The notes below the pieces were generated by a model that was not told the origin of the DNA, made no database searches, and saw only the letters and a program-made list of their open reading frames with translations. Made by a program: the position numbers and the translations under genes. This document shows positions 25,114-34,344 of a stretch of 64,000 nt of DNA, in pieces (position 1 is the first letter of the stretch; every line of letters starts with the position of its first letter). The stretch is from Allomeiothermus silvanus DSM 9946 (GTDB lineage Bacteria > Deinococcota > Deinococci > Deinococcales > Thermaceae), in contig NC_014212.1 in the NCBI RefSeq assembly GCF_000092125.1, positions 2,628,279-2,692,278 of the forward strand. Direction: 5' to 3'.

Positions 25114-25659
25114 ATGCGAATCCGCGCTACCCTCAACGCCTTGGCGGTACGGCTCGATGGAGGCGAAACCCCCGAGGCGCTGCGCAAAGCCCTGGCCGAT
25201 GTTCCAAACCTGCCGCTCGAGGTCGAGGTCTCCGGCTCCGTAGGGATCGAAGTGCTGCAAGCCCTAGCAGAGATCGGCCAAGAGCGGGGCATCACCTTGC
25301 GCCCACCACGTGGCGAACGGCTGATTCCCTACACCGAGGTGGTGGACCACACCCTCCGGGCGGGTAACCGCATTGAAAGCCCAGGTACGGTGGTAGTGCT
25401 GGGCGACGTGAACGCTGGGGCCGAGGTGGTAGCTGGAGGAGATGTGATCGTGGTGGGAAAGCTGCGCGGATTGGCCCACGCCGGGGCCACCGGCCACGAA
25501 GAGGCCACCATCTGGGCCATGAGCCTAGAGGCAAAGCAAATTCGCATCGCCCAACACTTTGCCCAGGCCCCCGCAGGCAGCACGTCGCGCGGTCCCGAGC
25601 GGGCCCGAGTAGTCGAAGGGGCCATCGTCCTCGAGCCGTGGGGCCGCAAAAAACCTTAA
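25114..25659 (+). CDS. minC: Septum site-determining protein MinC
   Basis: The 181-residue product has a short N-terminal domain and a C-terminal MinC beta-helix, recognised by RIESPGTVVVLGDVNAGAEV and VVGKLRGLAHAGATGHEEA. MinC blocks FtsZ rings away from midcell and normally needs MinD at the membrane. It follows the PBP2 gene by 55 bases. In many bacteria minD and minE come next, but here the following gene is on the other strand, so they are lost or elsewhere. Confidence 0.9.
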   Translation: MRIRATLNALAVRLDGGETPEALRKALADVPNLPLEVEVSGSVGIEVLQALAEIGQERGITLRPPRGERLIPYTEVVDHTLRAGNRIESPGTVVVLGDVNAGAEVVAGGDVIVVGKLRGLAHAGATGHEEATIWAMSLEAKQIRIAQHFAQAPAGSTSRGPERARVVEGAIVLEPWGRKKP

Positions 25660-25691
25660 TGCCCAACACCTGTCAGCAACGGCCTTACTAG

Positions 25692-25754
25692 AGCGGTTCC
25701 CACAAATACTCGCTACAGCGGGGTTTGCCGGGCCGGGTATTCGTGGGAAACGCG
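25692..25754 (+). repeat. Palindromic repeat family 1, copy 1
   Basis: An imperfect inverted repeat with arms near GTTCCCACAAATACTCG and CGGGTATTCGTGGGAAA encloses the loop CTACAGCGGGGTTTGCCGGG. A second copy, in the opposite orientation, lies at 30706-30770. It stands 33 bases after the minC stop. It could be a REP-like element or a bidirectional terminator between minC and the convergent DUF420 gene. The rest of 25660-25829 holds nothing I recognise. Confidence 0.75.
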
Positions 25755-25829
25755 ATAGGCATTCATCGCCCCACATGTTCGGACGTACCTGCGGCGAGCC
25801 GCCTACCCCAGGTCCTTTAGAAGCAGGCG

Positions 25830-26267
25830 CTAGAAACGAATACCGCCGGCGCTTTCGCCATAGCGTTTGAGGATAAGATCAATTACCCAGCCAGTCGCAG
25901 CCACGTAGAGCCAGATCGGCACCGTCCACCGGGCCCATGCCTTGTGAATGGCAAAACGCCCCTTGAGGGCATTGTAGATGAGCCAAATCACCAAAGGGCC
26001 ATTGAGGGCGGCCAACAGGGTATGGCTAAAAAGCAGCGCGTAATAGGCCCCGCGCCACTCCTCCGGCCCCACATAGCGGGTCGTACCGTAGAGGCCCCAC
26101 TTGAGCAGGTAAAACACCAAAAACAAGGCTGCCAGCACGGTGGCCGTCAGCATCACCCGGGGGTGCCACACCCGGTCCCCGCGCCGTATGAGTACCACCC
26201 CCACGATCACTGCCAACCCCGAGAGCAAGATCAGGGTCGCGGCAATATCCCCCAAGGTCTGTCCCAC
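25830..26267 (-). CDS. DUF420 family membrane protein
   Basis: I set the start at GTG 26267, which follows AGGAGAGGAGAA; a longer frame would run into the upstream gene. The 145-residue protein has four membrane spans and conserved His residues in or near them (FSHTLLAALNGPLVIW, AIHKAWARWTVPIWLYVA), typical of DUF420. Members are often found near haem-copper oxidase genes and resemble the oxidase assembly protein CtaM, but no oxidase gene is present in this window. The function is not established here. Confidence 0.75.
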   Translation of the reverse strand: MGQTLGDIAATLILLSGLAVIVGVVLIRRGDRVWHPRVMLTATVLAALFLVFYLLKWGLYGTTRYVGPEEWRGAYYALLFSHTLLAALNGPLVIWLIYNALKGRFAIHKAWARWTVPIWLYVAATGWVIDLILKRYGESAGGIRF

Positions 26268-26283
26268 CGGTAGTTCTCCTCTC

Positions 26284-26583
26284 CTAGGCGCCGAACTCTT
26301 CCTTGAGCTTTTCGGCGAAGCGCCGCACCCGGTCCTCGCGCGAGGTGCGGGCATAACTATAACCGAGCATGAAAGCCCGTTCCGCCTCCCGTGGCTGACC
26401 CAGGTTTTTCTGGGCTTGAGCCAACCGCAAGTAGGCCAGTCCCATCATGCCGTCTCGCTCGGAGCTGGGGCGCACGGCCTCTAGAATCTCGAGCGCCTCC
26501 TTCAAGCGGGGAACCATCTCCGCCGGACCCAAGTCGCGGGCCTCGCGGATCAGGTAAGCCGCTTGGTCAAGCAAGTGTTGCAC
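26284..26583 (-). CDS. Small TPR-like hypothetical protein
   Basis: The 99-residue helical protein has two tetratricopeptide-like helix pairs, with the pattern LAYLRLAQAQKNLGQPREAE around residues 49-68. It lacks a signal peptide or membrane span. It lies 16 bases upstream of the DUF420 gene on the same strand, so the two probably share an mRNA. TPR proteins mediate protein contacts; the partner is unknown. Confidence 0.6.
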   Translation of the reverse strand: MQHLLDQAAYLIREARDLGPAEMVPRLKEALEILEAVRPSSERDGMMGLAYLRLAQAQKNLGQPREAERAFMLGYSYARTSREDRVRRFAEKLKEEFGA

Positions 26584-26649
26584 GCTGGGAAGTATACGAT
26601 ACTCTTAACCGGGACATTTGCATCACCCGATACCTTGAGGAAGACCGTC

Positions 26650-26979
26650 ATGAACCCCCTAGAAGCCTTTGAAACCCTCGAGCTGCGGGTCGGGCGGATC
26701 ACCCGGGCCGAGCCCAACCAGGCGGCCCGCAAACCCGCCTACAAACTTTGGATAGACTTTGGACCGCTGGGCATCAAGACTAGCAGCGCCCAGCTCACCG
26801 ACCTCTACACTCCCGAAACCTTGGTAGGCCGACAGGTGGTCTGCGCGGTTAATCTGGGGACACGCAAGGTCGCCGGATTCCCCAGTGAGGTGCTGGTGCT
26901 GGGCCTGCCGGACCAGGAGAACCGGGTGGTGCTGCTGACCCCCGAGCGCGAAGTGCCACTGGGGGGTAAGGTCTACTAA
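26650..26979 (+). CDS. csaA: CsaA-like tRNA-binding domain protein
   Basis: The ATG at 26650 gives a 109-residue protein starting NPLEAFETLELRVGRITRAE, the start of the CsaA/EMAP OB-fold. The segments KPAYKLWIDFGPLGIKTSSA and VGRQVVCAVNLGTRKVAGF follow the family closely. CsaA binds tRNA and has chaperone-like activity linked to protein export in Bacillus. It is divergent from the TPR-like gene. The 218 bases between its stop and the tRNA hold one hairpin near the tRNA and nothing else I can name. Confidence 0.9.
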   Translation: MNPLEAFETLELRVGRITRAEPNQAARKPAYKLWIDFGPLGIKTSSAQLTDLYTPETLVGRQVVCAVNLGTRKVAGFPSEVLVLGLPDQENRVVLLTPEREVPLGGKVY

Positions 26980-27171
26980 GCGCAGCGAGCCTTACCGATG
27001 TACACACCTAGGACCGCCGGCCCACGTCCGAAACTAGTCATGAAGGGGGTTGTCGCTCCTACGGTAGGCCAGCACCTCCGATAGCAGCGGTACAAGCAGC
27101 TTTGCCCAGAAGTGGGAAAGCCCCCGAAGCTGGCTTGAAGTAGCGCTCAAGGTACCGCAGCCAATAAATGA

Positions 27172-27190
27172 TCCGGGGCTAAGCCCCGGA
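27172..27190 (-). terminator. Hairpin downstream of tRNA-Ala
   Basis: TCCGGGGCT (27172-27180) and AGCCCCGGA (27182-27190) are perfect complements around one base, seven bases beyond the tRNA 3' end on the minus strand. The T-rich stretch after it is short (TCATTTATT). Extruded loop geometry is tight, so it may serve as a processing or termination signal for the tRNA. Confidence 0.45.
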
Positions 27191-27197
27191 CTGCTTC

Positions 27198-27273
<76 letters not shown>

Positions 27274-27331
27274 AAGCGCTCCCTATCTTAGCGACGCGCC
27301 GCAAAACTGTCTAGCCACCCACCCAAAGCAT

Positions 27332-27715
27332 CTATCCTTCGCGCACCCGCACTTCCACTTGGCCCTTGCGGTCGCGCACCTCGAGCTTGGCCTTGGCCCG
27401 CCCTCGCCGGTACTCGGCGTGATAGCGCCCCCCTTTGGCCTGGTACTTGACCCGCTTCCAGCCTCGGCTTTGCAGGTCGCGGTCGTGGTAGGCGAAAGCG
27501 TTCGAGGGCTGGCTCGAGCGATAGACCACCACAATTCCCTGTGGCTCGCGCACCTGCTCGACCACTACCACATTCGGCACTAGGCTCACCCGCAACTCGC
27601 TGGTCACCACGATCACCGGCACGGGAAGCTGAACATCCACCCGGATCTGTGCCAGTGCCAGTGAACTCCACAACAACGTAGCGGCTAACCCAACCCACAT
27701 TGAAATTTGTCGCAT
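27332..27715 (-). CDS. Exported hypothetical protein
   Basis: The 127-residue product has a Sec signal peptide (MWVGLAATLLWSSLALA, cleavage before QIR), a valine-rich beta segment (LPVPVIVVTSELRVSLVP) and a basic C-terminal half ending RDRKGQVEVRVREG. I do not recognise a family. It is the first gene upstream of the tRNA on the same strand. Its positive C-terminus could contact wall polymers or nucleic acid, but that is speculation. Confidence 0.6.
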   Translation of the reverse strand: MRQISMWVGLAATLLWSSLALAQIRVDVQLPVPVIVVTSELRVSLVPNVVVVEQVREPQGIVVVYRSSQPSNAFAYHDRDLQSRGWKRVKYQAKGGRYHAEYRRGRAKAKLEVRDRKGQVEVRVREG

Positions 27716-27863
27716 AAGCGTAGGCTAGAGGAAGCGGCGGTTAATCCTGATGTGGGTATCTTCAATGCGGTCTTAATCTATGGGCACAAGGTTATCTATT
27801 GCAGCGCGGAATGCTGAAGCCTGGATCCCCCCCCTAGGTGTACGCCAGACCGTCCCGTGAGGA

Positions 27864-27869
27864 TACAAT
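27864..27869 (+). promoter_or_regulatory. Leaderless -10 box of ddrA
   Basis: TACAAT ends seven bases before the GTG at 27877, so transcription should begin at the start codon. I see no consensus -35 box and no radiation/desiccation-response palindrome of the Deinococcus type nearby. Confidence 0.5.
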
Positions 27870-27876
27870 AAGCAAA

Positions 27877-28554
27877 GTGAACGACTGGAGCAAGCTTAGC
27901 GAGCCTTTTCCGGCCAGCGAGGTGCAGTGGCGGGTGGAAGCTTTGTCGAAGGACAAGCGCCGGGCCATGGTAGTGCCCTATGTAGATGCTCGTAGCGTAC
28001 TCGACCGGCTCGACGAGGTCGTAGGACCGGAAGGTTGGCAGGATCACTACGAGGTGTTGGTGGAGAAAGAGGGGAACTATGCGGTCAAATGCCGCCTTAC
28101 CTTGCTCGAGGTGAGCAAAGAAGATGTGGGCGAGGGCGATAGTCTCAAGGCAGCTTTCTCCGATGCCTTGAAGCGTGCGGCGGTGAAGTTCGGGGTAGGG
28201 CGGTATCTGTACCGGCTGGAGAAACAGTGGGTGGACCACGATCCTGCAACAGGGCACTTTGAGGTTCCTCGGCTCGAGCCCGGACACCCTGAGAACCTCC
28301 CTGAACTCCATCCCTCCGCTGTGCTGGAAGAACTCCCCGAGGCCAAGCCTCTGGGTGAAAGTGAGGCTGAAACACCGCCGGCCAAGCCTGAGCCCCAAGA
28401 GCTTATCCACCGGCTCATCGACCGTCTCAAGGAGCTAGGGATGGGCAAAGAGGTAGCCCGCATCGTGATGAAGTACCAGGGCTATGGATCCTCCCCGGAG
28501 GAGACCAAGCGGCTTTATGGCGAGCTGCGCGCACTTCTGAAAGGAAAATCGTGA
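27877..28554 (+). CDS. ddrA: DNA damage response protein DdrA (Rad52/22 family)
   Basis: The start is the leaderless GTG at 27877. Residues 1-130 of the 225-residue product form the Rad52-like single-strand annealing fold: VQWRVEALSKDKRRAMVVPY, VLDRLDEVVGPEGWQDHYEV, and FSDALKRAAVKFGVGRYLYR are its hallmarks. DdrA binds and protects 3' single-stranded DNA ends in Deinococcus. After an acidic linker, residues about 170-225 form a helical C-terminal segment (RLIDRLKELGMGKEVARIVM). The GTG of the metallophosphoesterase gene overlaps its stop, which suggests a joint role. Confidence 0.87.
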   Translation: MNDWSKLSEPFPASEVQWRVEALSKDKRRAMVVPYVDARSVLDRLDEVVGPEGWQDHYEVLVEKEGNYAVKCRLTLLEVSKEDVGEGDSLKAAFSDALKRAAVKFGVGRYLYRLEKQWVDHDPATGHFEVPRLEPGHPENLPELHPSAVLEELPEAKPLGESEAETPPAKPEPQELIHRLIDRLKELGMGKEVARIVMKYQGYGSSPEETKRLYGELRALLKGKS

Positions 28555-29312
28555 TCAAGGTCATCGCCATCGGCGATTTGCACGCCGAGTTCCCTAAGCT
28601 GTGGCGAGCCTTAAAGGCCTCCTACGCTGCCGATGAGCAACTCATGCCTACCCGTCCGGTCCGCGAAGGCGATTACCGGGTCATTCTCATGGGCGATCTG
28701 ATGCATCCTAAAACCTTGGCCGAGTACCGCAAGCTCACCGGCCTGGAGGACTACGATCCCAGCAACTCCCAACACCTGCGCCTGGCCGCCAAAGCCCAGA
28801 TCCGCGAGCTTTACCGCATCAAGCGCTACCAAGAGGCTGCTCCTGACCAGGTTAGCATTTTGATGGGCAATCACGATCACGCCGTGCTCACCGGCAGCTA
28901 CGTACTGGGGAACAAGTACCTTGAGCACCACGAATTTCACCCCGAGTACGGCGGCCTGGAGCTTCCTGAAGACCTCAAAGCCTGGCTCGAGGGCTTCCCC
29001 CACGAGGTCAATATCTTCGGGGTCAATTTCGCCCACGTGGGGCCGGTTCCCTGGCTGCAAAGCTACGACGATATGTTCTACAACAGCCGCGAGCCTAAAG
29101 AGTGGTGGTTTACCAACCCCGACTACGTGACCCGCATGGGCTACCGCTTTGGGGTCTACGGACATACAGCGATGAAGGACGGTATCTTGGTCAAAGACCA
29201 GCTAGCCCTCATCGATGCCCTCGACCGCGATCAATACTTGGAGATGCTGCTGGATGAGGATCTGCTCGAGTGGCGCATCTCGGAGGTTCCGCAGCCGGGG
29301 AGTTTGGCCTAA
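28551..29312 (+). CDS. Calcineurin-like metallophosphoesterase
   Basis: The 253-residue protein has the metal-binding motifs in order: GDLHAE at residues 8-13, MGDLMHP near 44-50, GNHDHAV near 104-110, FAHVGP near 160, and GHTAM near 205. This family includes nucleases such as Mre11/SbcD as well as protein and nucleotide phosphatases. It is translationally coupled to ddrA (GTGA overlap). The size resembles the serine/threonine or dinucleoside phosphatase type more than SbcD, so the substrate is open. Confidence 0.85.
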   Translation: MIKVIAIGDLHAEFPKLWRALKASYAADEQLMPTRPVREGDYRVILMGDLMHPKTLAEYRKLTGLEDYDPSNSQHLRLAAKAQIRELYRIKRYQEAAPDQVSILMGNHDHAVLTGSYVLGNKYLEHHEFHPEYGGLELPEDLKAWLEGFPHEVNIFGVNFAHVGPVPWLQSYDDMFYNSREPKEWWFTNPDYVTRMGYRFGVYGHTAMKDGILVKDQLALIDALDRDQYLEMLLDEDLLEWRISEVPQPGSLA

Positions 29313-29367
29313 ACAAGGCACAGGAACTTACCCGGGCTCATCCGGCTCGAGTACAATAGAGAACGGT

Positions 29368-30697
<1,330 letters not shown>

Positions 30698-30705
30698 TGT
30701 AATCG

Positions 30706-30770
30706 CGGTTCCTACGAATACTCGGCCCGGCAAACCCCGCTGTAGCGAGTATTCGTGGGAACGGCTCTAA
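30706..30770 (-). repeat. Palindromic repeat family 1, copy 2
   Basis: The arms GTTCCTACGAATACTCG and CGAGTATTCGTGGGAAC pair over 17 bases with one wobble, and the loop matches copy 1 at 25692-25754 in reverse orientation. It begins nine bases after the rsmA stop. In the rest of the 307-base gap to the PfkB gene I see only a possible -10 box TAAAAT (30955-30960) and the ribosome binding site AAAGGAG before 31005. Confidence 0.75.
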
Positions 30771-31004
30771 CGCCATCTGCCACGGCTAATTCCGTCATCG
30801 CGTACGTCAGGTCAGCGCCTCTCAAGCGGCCAGGAGGCTGCGCTGGGTTCCCTCTTTAGATGACGCAACCCACTAGCCTCAATCGACGGGTTAATACCTC
30901 CTTCTCATGCCTGGGGTGTTACACTCCTATGACGTAGCCAGCGCGGCCCTGGGGTAAAATCGTAGTCAGTTCACGGGTCGGTAGCACAAAGGAGCAGATG
31001 GCGG

Positions 31005-31922
31005 ATGCGTTGTTTCGTTCTGGGCGATATATCAGTTGACCTCATCTATTTCCTCGAGCACATCCCCGAACCGGGCGAGGAGGTGGAAGCCAAGCGGGCT
31101 CTGATGAAGCCGGGGGGGGCTGGGGCTACCCTGGCCGCCCAGCTCGCCAGCCTGGGGCATAAGGTCTATCTGGCTGGTCGGGTTGGCCAAGATCCCTTCC
31201 GTGAGGTAGCCCTTAGCGAGGTAAGCAAAGCTGGAGTAGACCTCCGGTATCTCCAAGAAGATCCGACCAATACCACCTCGAGCGTCCTGATTCTATTGAT
31301 CCCCGGTGGGGAGCGCTCGATGGTCAGCGCGGGTGGGGCCAGCCGCTACTTGGATGCCGCCGAATTCAAACCGCGCAGCCTGGATCAAGTAGATGTGGTG
31401 GTAATGTCGGCCTATGCCTTGGTGGGCGGCCCCCAGCGCGAGTACGCGGTAAAGGTGCTGGACGCGGCCAAAAAGCGTGGGTTGCCGATCTTTGTGGATA
31501 TGGGCACCGGGGCGGTGCGGGCGGTGGGGCGGGAGATCCTCGAGTATGTGCGGGGGGTCCCCTACTTGCTGATGAACCAGCAGGAACTTCTCGATCTCAC
31601 CGGGGCCAGTACCATTACTGAGGGCATCGCTGAGCTGCATACTTACGGCCTCGACACCGTGATCGTGAAGGTGGGGCCGCTGGGCTCGATTGTGGTCACC
31701 CCTAACCAGCAGGAATTGGTGGAACCCTTCCCGATGGAGGACATCGTGGATACCACCGGCTCGGGCGACGCCTATACCGCCGCCTTTGCCCACGCGGTGA
31801 TGGACGGACGTGACCTCCTCACCGCAGCACGGCTGGGCAACTGGGCCGGGGCACTCGCGGCGACCGCAGTGGGGGCCCAAGGCCGGTTGATCACACCAAA
31901 AGACTTGCTCCAGGCCAAATGA
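31005..31922 (+). CDS. PfkB family carbohydrate kinase
   Basis: The 305-residue product follows the ribokinase fold: GDISVDLIYFLEHIPEPGEE at the N-terminus, KPGGAGATLAAQLASLG near 37-53 (signature 1) and DTTGSGDAYTAAFAHAVMDG near 247-266 (signature 2, with the catalytic Asp in GSGD). PfkB kinases phosphorylate sugars or nucleosides such as ribose, fructose-1-P, adenosine or 2-keto-3-deoxygluconate; the substrate cannot be told from this sequence. It stands alone and is convergent with hisH. Confidence 0.88.
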   Translation: MRCFVLGDISVDLIYFLEHIPEPGEEVEAKRALMKPGGAGATLAAQLASLGHKVYLAGRVGQDPFREVALSEVSKAGVDLRYLQEDPTNTTSSVLILLIPGGERSMVSAGGASRYLDAAEFKPRSLDQVDVVVMSAYALVGGPQREYAVKVLDAAKKRGLPIFVDMGTGAVRAVGREILEYVRGVPYLLMNQQELLDLTGASTITEGIAELHTYGLDTVIVKVGPLGSIVVTPNQQELVEPFPMEDIVDTTGSGDAYTAAFAHAVMDGRDLLTAARLGNWAGALAATAVGAQGRLITPKDLLQAK

Positions 31923-31956
31923 AGCCGCCCAACAACCCCCGGCTCGATTTCCTGCC

Positions 31957-32553
31957 CTAGCCGTTAAAGTAGCGGCGCAGAGCTTTCAAAAAAGCCTGCC
32001 CGGTCTGCCCGCTTTTCTCCGGGTGAAACTGGGGAGCCACTACGTTGTCTTTGGCGTATACGGCAGTGAACTCAGTTCCCTCATACTCGCTAACCCCAGC
32101 CGAGCCCTCCACCAACGGTCCGTAATAGGAGTTGGCATAGTAGAAATAGCGCCCGCTTAGGATCTCGAAGGCCCCGGGGGCGAAGTGCACCGTGTTCCAG
32201 CCCATCTGGGGCACATGCTTAGCCCGGAAACGGCGCACCGTGCCGGGGATCAGGCCCAGCCCCTGGATCTGGGGGGCTTCCTCTGAGGCTTCGTAGAGGA
32301 TTTGCATTCCCACGCAGATGCCTAGAAAAGGCTTGCCCACCGTAATATGGCCCCGCACCCCTTCCTCGAAACCCGAGGCCAAGAACGAAGCCATCACCTG
32401 TCCGAAGTGTCCCTGGCCGGGGAGTACCAGCAAGTCCGCCTTGGCCACACCTTTGGGGTCGGCAGAGACTTGCACCTCGAGCCCGCTCGCTTCCAAGGCC
32501 TTGGCCGCACTCCGCAGGTTCCCCGAGCCGTAATCGATCAGCAGTGTGCGCAT
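31957..32553 (-). CDS. hisH: Imidazole glycerol phosphate synthase, glutaminase subunit HisH
   Basis: I set the start at ATG 32553 (MRTLLIDYGSGNLRSAAKAL); the longer frame lacks similarity to the family. The 198-residue class I amidotransferase has LPGQGHFGQVM, the nucleophile in FLGICVGMQILYE, and the His-Glu pair in QFHPEKSGQTG near the C-terminus. It supplies ammonia to HisF in histidine synthesis. HisF is not in this window. Confidence 0.95.
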   Translation of the reverse strand: MRTLLIDYGSGNLRSAAKALEASGLEVQVSADPKGVAKADLLVLPGQGHFGQVMASFLASGFEEGVRGHITVGKPFLGICVGMQILYEASEEAPQIQGLGLIPGTVRRFRAKHVPQMGWNTVHFAPGAFEILSGRYFYYANSYYGPLVEGSAGVSEYEGTEFTAVYAKDNVVAPQFHPEKSGQTGQAFLKALRRYFNG

Positions 32554-32674
32554 CCGAATTTGATCATACAAATGAATCCCCGAGCGGGTCATCACGGGGT
32601 TACTTTCCGCTCCAGATCCCCGATCCCTGCTGTTTTTGGCTTGCCAAGTTGGCCAGCGCAGGATCAATCCCGCT

Positions 32675-33508
32675 TCACCTCGAGACCGTGGGGGCGGGAA
32701 GGGTCTTGAGCTTAGCCGCGGTCTGGACGGTGGGCTTGAAGGTTTGGCCGTCAAAGATAAAGGCCAATCGAACTGAGGTGGTTTGCCCGGTTTCGTACTT
32801 GGCAGGGGTAGCGGGGTTGCATACTACCTTGGCCTGGGGGCTTTCGTTCAGGGTTAGCTCAAGATCCGCCCGGCGGTCGCCGTTTAGGTCTTTGCGAGCC
32901 AAAGAGGCAAACCGTACCACCCGCTGGGGCTTATCCGAGCAGGTGCTGGCGGTGCCGTAGCTGAGGAGCCGGGTCGTGGTCAGCTTGCTGCTGAACTCAG
33001 CGGCGGTCAGGTTGAAGAGATACTGCAATCCCTGGGAGTCCAGATACCCGTCCGAGCGGCAGACCAGACGGTCCCGCCCGTCGCTACCGGGGAACCTAAA
33101 GCACGCCCCCAAATAGAAGTCGAAGGGCGCGTTGGTGTAGGCCCGCACTGCCCGCCAGCCCGAACCAGCCCGCTCGAGCAGCACGATCTCGCCCGAGCAG
33201 ATATTCCCGCTAGCCTGGCACATCCCCACCAAAGCCTGCCGGGCCCCCTTTTGGGTGAAGCTACCGGAGATGAAGTGCTCGAGCACGTACTCCCGCTGCC
33301 TTTGCCCCTCGCCAAAGAGGAGCGAGGTTCCCAAACGGTCTGCCGCCACTGTGCAGGTTTGCCCGGCTACCAGGATGCCCTGCACCGCACAGATCGCCTT
33401 GGCAATGGCTGGGCCCTCCTTGCCGACGGGTTGGGAATCGCCAAGCTGCTGGGACTGGGCGAACGCCGCACAGGCTAAAATCCCAAACCAGAAATATCTC
33501 AATCGCAT
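32675..33508 (-). CDS. Secreted hypothetical protein inside the his region
   Basis: The 277-residue product starts with a signal peptide (YFWFGILACAAFA, cleavage near QSQ); a longer frame from 33706 would read through repeat DNA. It contains eight or so Cys residues after the signal, including CAVQGILVAGQTC and CQASGNICSG, which could form disulfides. A DLNGDRRADLEL stretch near residue 220 resembles a single FG-GAP/dockerin-like calcium loop. I do not recognise the family. It sits between hisB and hisH on the same strand, where it has no obvious metabolic connection. Confidence 0.65.
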   Translation of the reverse strand: MRLRYFWFGILACAAFAQSQQLGDSQPVGKEGPAIAKAICAVQGILVAGQTCTVAADRLGTSLLFGEGQRQREYVLEHFISGSFTQKGARQALVGMCQASGNICSGEIVLLERAGSGWRAVRAYTNAPFDFYLGACFRFPGSDGRDRLVCRSDGYLDSQGLQYLFNLTAAEFSSKLTTTRLLSYGTASTCSDKPQRVVRFASLARKDLNGDRRADLELTLNESPQAKVVCNPATPAKYETGQTTSVRLAFIFDGQTFKPTVQTAAKLKTLPAPTVSR

Positions 33509-33577
33509 CGAATTAAAGCCTCGCATCCCCCGATGAAACGCTTTTGAGAAAGGGGTGAAGCCGCTCATACCAGATTC

Positions 33578-33611
33578 GGTTGATTCGCTACCGTTCGGTA
33601 ACGAATCAACC
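33578..33611. repeat. Long near-perfect palindrome
   Basis: GGTTGATTCGCTACCG (33578-33593), TT, CGGTAACGAATCAACC (33596-33611) form a 16-base stem with one mismatch and a two-base loop. It lies upstream of the secreted protein gene and downstream of hisB, in a 250-base gap that also holds two other repeat elements. A role as terminator, REP or protein site cannot be told apart. Confidence 0.6.
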
Positions 33612-33642
33612 CGACCGAAGTTATCCGCGTAGCGGTGGCGTA

Positions 33643-33669
33643 GTTTCGCCGAGCGAAGCGAGGGGTGGG
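33643..33669 (-). repeat. Interspersed 27-base repeat, copy near hisB
   Basis: Read on the minus strand, this segment matches 24 of 27 bases of 54205-54231 (both run from CCCACCCCTC to TCGGCGAAAC). It includes a GAGCGAAGCGAGG stretch on the plus strand. It appears to be a short dispersed extragenic repeat; two copies are visible in the window. Confidence 0.5.
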
Positions 33670-33698
33670 CGATACCGCCCCTTGGAAGGGAGTGCTCT

Positions 33699-33755
33699 GG
33701 ATTCAAAAAGACATCCTCTGGGGTTTTGGTTTTTGTAAACTGTCTTTTTGAATCC
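33699..33755 (-). repeat. 57-base hairpin repeat family 2, copy A
   Basis: Terminal inverted repeats GGATTCAAAAAGACA (33699-33713) and TGTCTTTTTGAATCC (33741-33755) pair perfectly over 15 bases. Copy B at 60644-60700 has the same 57-base length and opposite map orientation. Read in the direction of hisB, the element begins with TACC directly at the hisB stop (TGA-TACCGG). The stem ends in an A/T-rich run, so it could act as an intrinsic terminator for hisB. Confidence 0.8.
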
Positions 33756-33759
33756 GGTA

Positions 33760-34344
33760 TCAGAGGGTGTCTTTGGTACTGGGCAGATCCTCCCGGGTAT
33801 GGCGGGTGGCGGCGTAGAGGGCTCGAGCCAGTGCTTTCACTGCCGCCTCCATTACGTGGTGGGCCTCCCGGCCTGCCAAAAGCCGCACGTGGAGGGTCAT
33901 CCTGGCATGGTTAGCCAGCCCGCGCAAGAACTCCCGCAGGTGGTAGGCGCTGACCCCGCCCGCGCTGCCCGCAATAGGGAGTTCCTCCACCGGAAACACC
34001 AACAAGGGCCGCCCCGACAGGTCGAGGACGGCCTGCACCAAGGTCTCGTCCATCGGCACGGTGGCCTCGCCGTAACGCTCGATTCCCTTGAGATCGCCCA
34101 AGGCCTGCCCTAGGGCCATTCCCAGGGTGATGCCCACGTCCTCGACCAGATGGTGAACGTCCACGGCGAGATCTCCCTGGGCCTCGACCTCGAGAAAAAA
34201 CCGTCCGTGCCGCTGGAAGGCGGTAAGGAGGTGGTCGAGGAAGCCCAGCCCGGTGGCGATTGGCCCCCCGATCGGCCCGTCCAGACCCAAGGTGAGGCGG
34301 ATGTGGGTCTCGGCGGTGTTGCGCTCGACGCTGGCTTTACGCAT
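33760..34344 (-). CDS. hisB: Imidazoleglycerol-phosphate dehydratase HisB
   Basis: The 194-residue monofunctional dehydratase has the metal-binding His motifs: GFLDHLLTAFQRHG near residue 33, DVHHLVEDVGITLG near 61, NHARMTLHVRLLAG near 146, and EAHHVMEAAVKAL near 160. It catalyses the sixth step of histidine synthesis. It overlaps hisC by eight bases and is cotranslated with it. Its stop codon adjoins the family 2 hairpin repeat. Confidence 0.95.
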   Translation of the reverse strand: MRKASVERNTAETHIRLTLGLDGPIGGPIATGLGFLDHLLTAFQRHGRFFLEVEAQGDLAVDVHHLVEDVGITLGMALGQALGDLKGIERYGEATVPMDETLVQAVLDLSGRPLLVFPVEELPIAGSAGGVSAYHLREFLRGLANHARMTLHVRLLAGREAHHVMEAAVKALARALYAATRHTREDLPSTKDTL

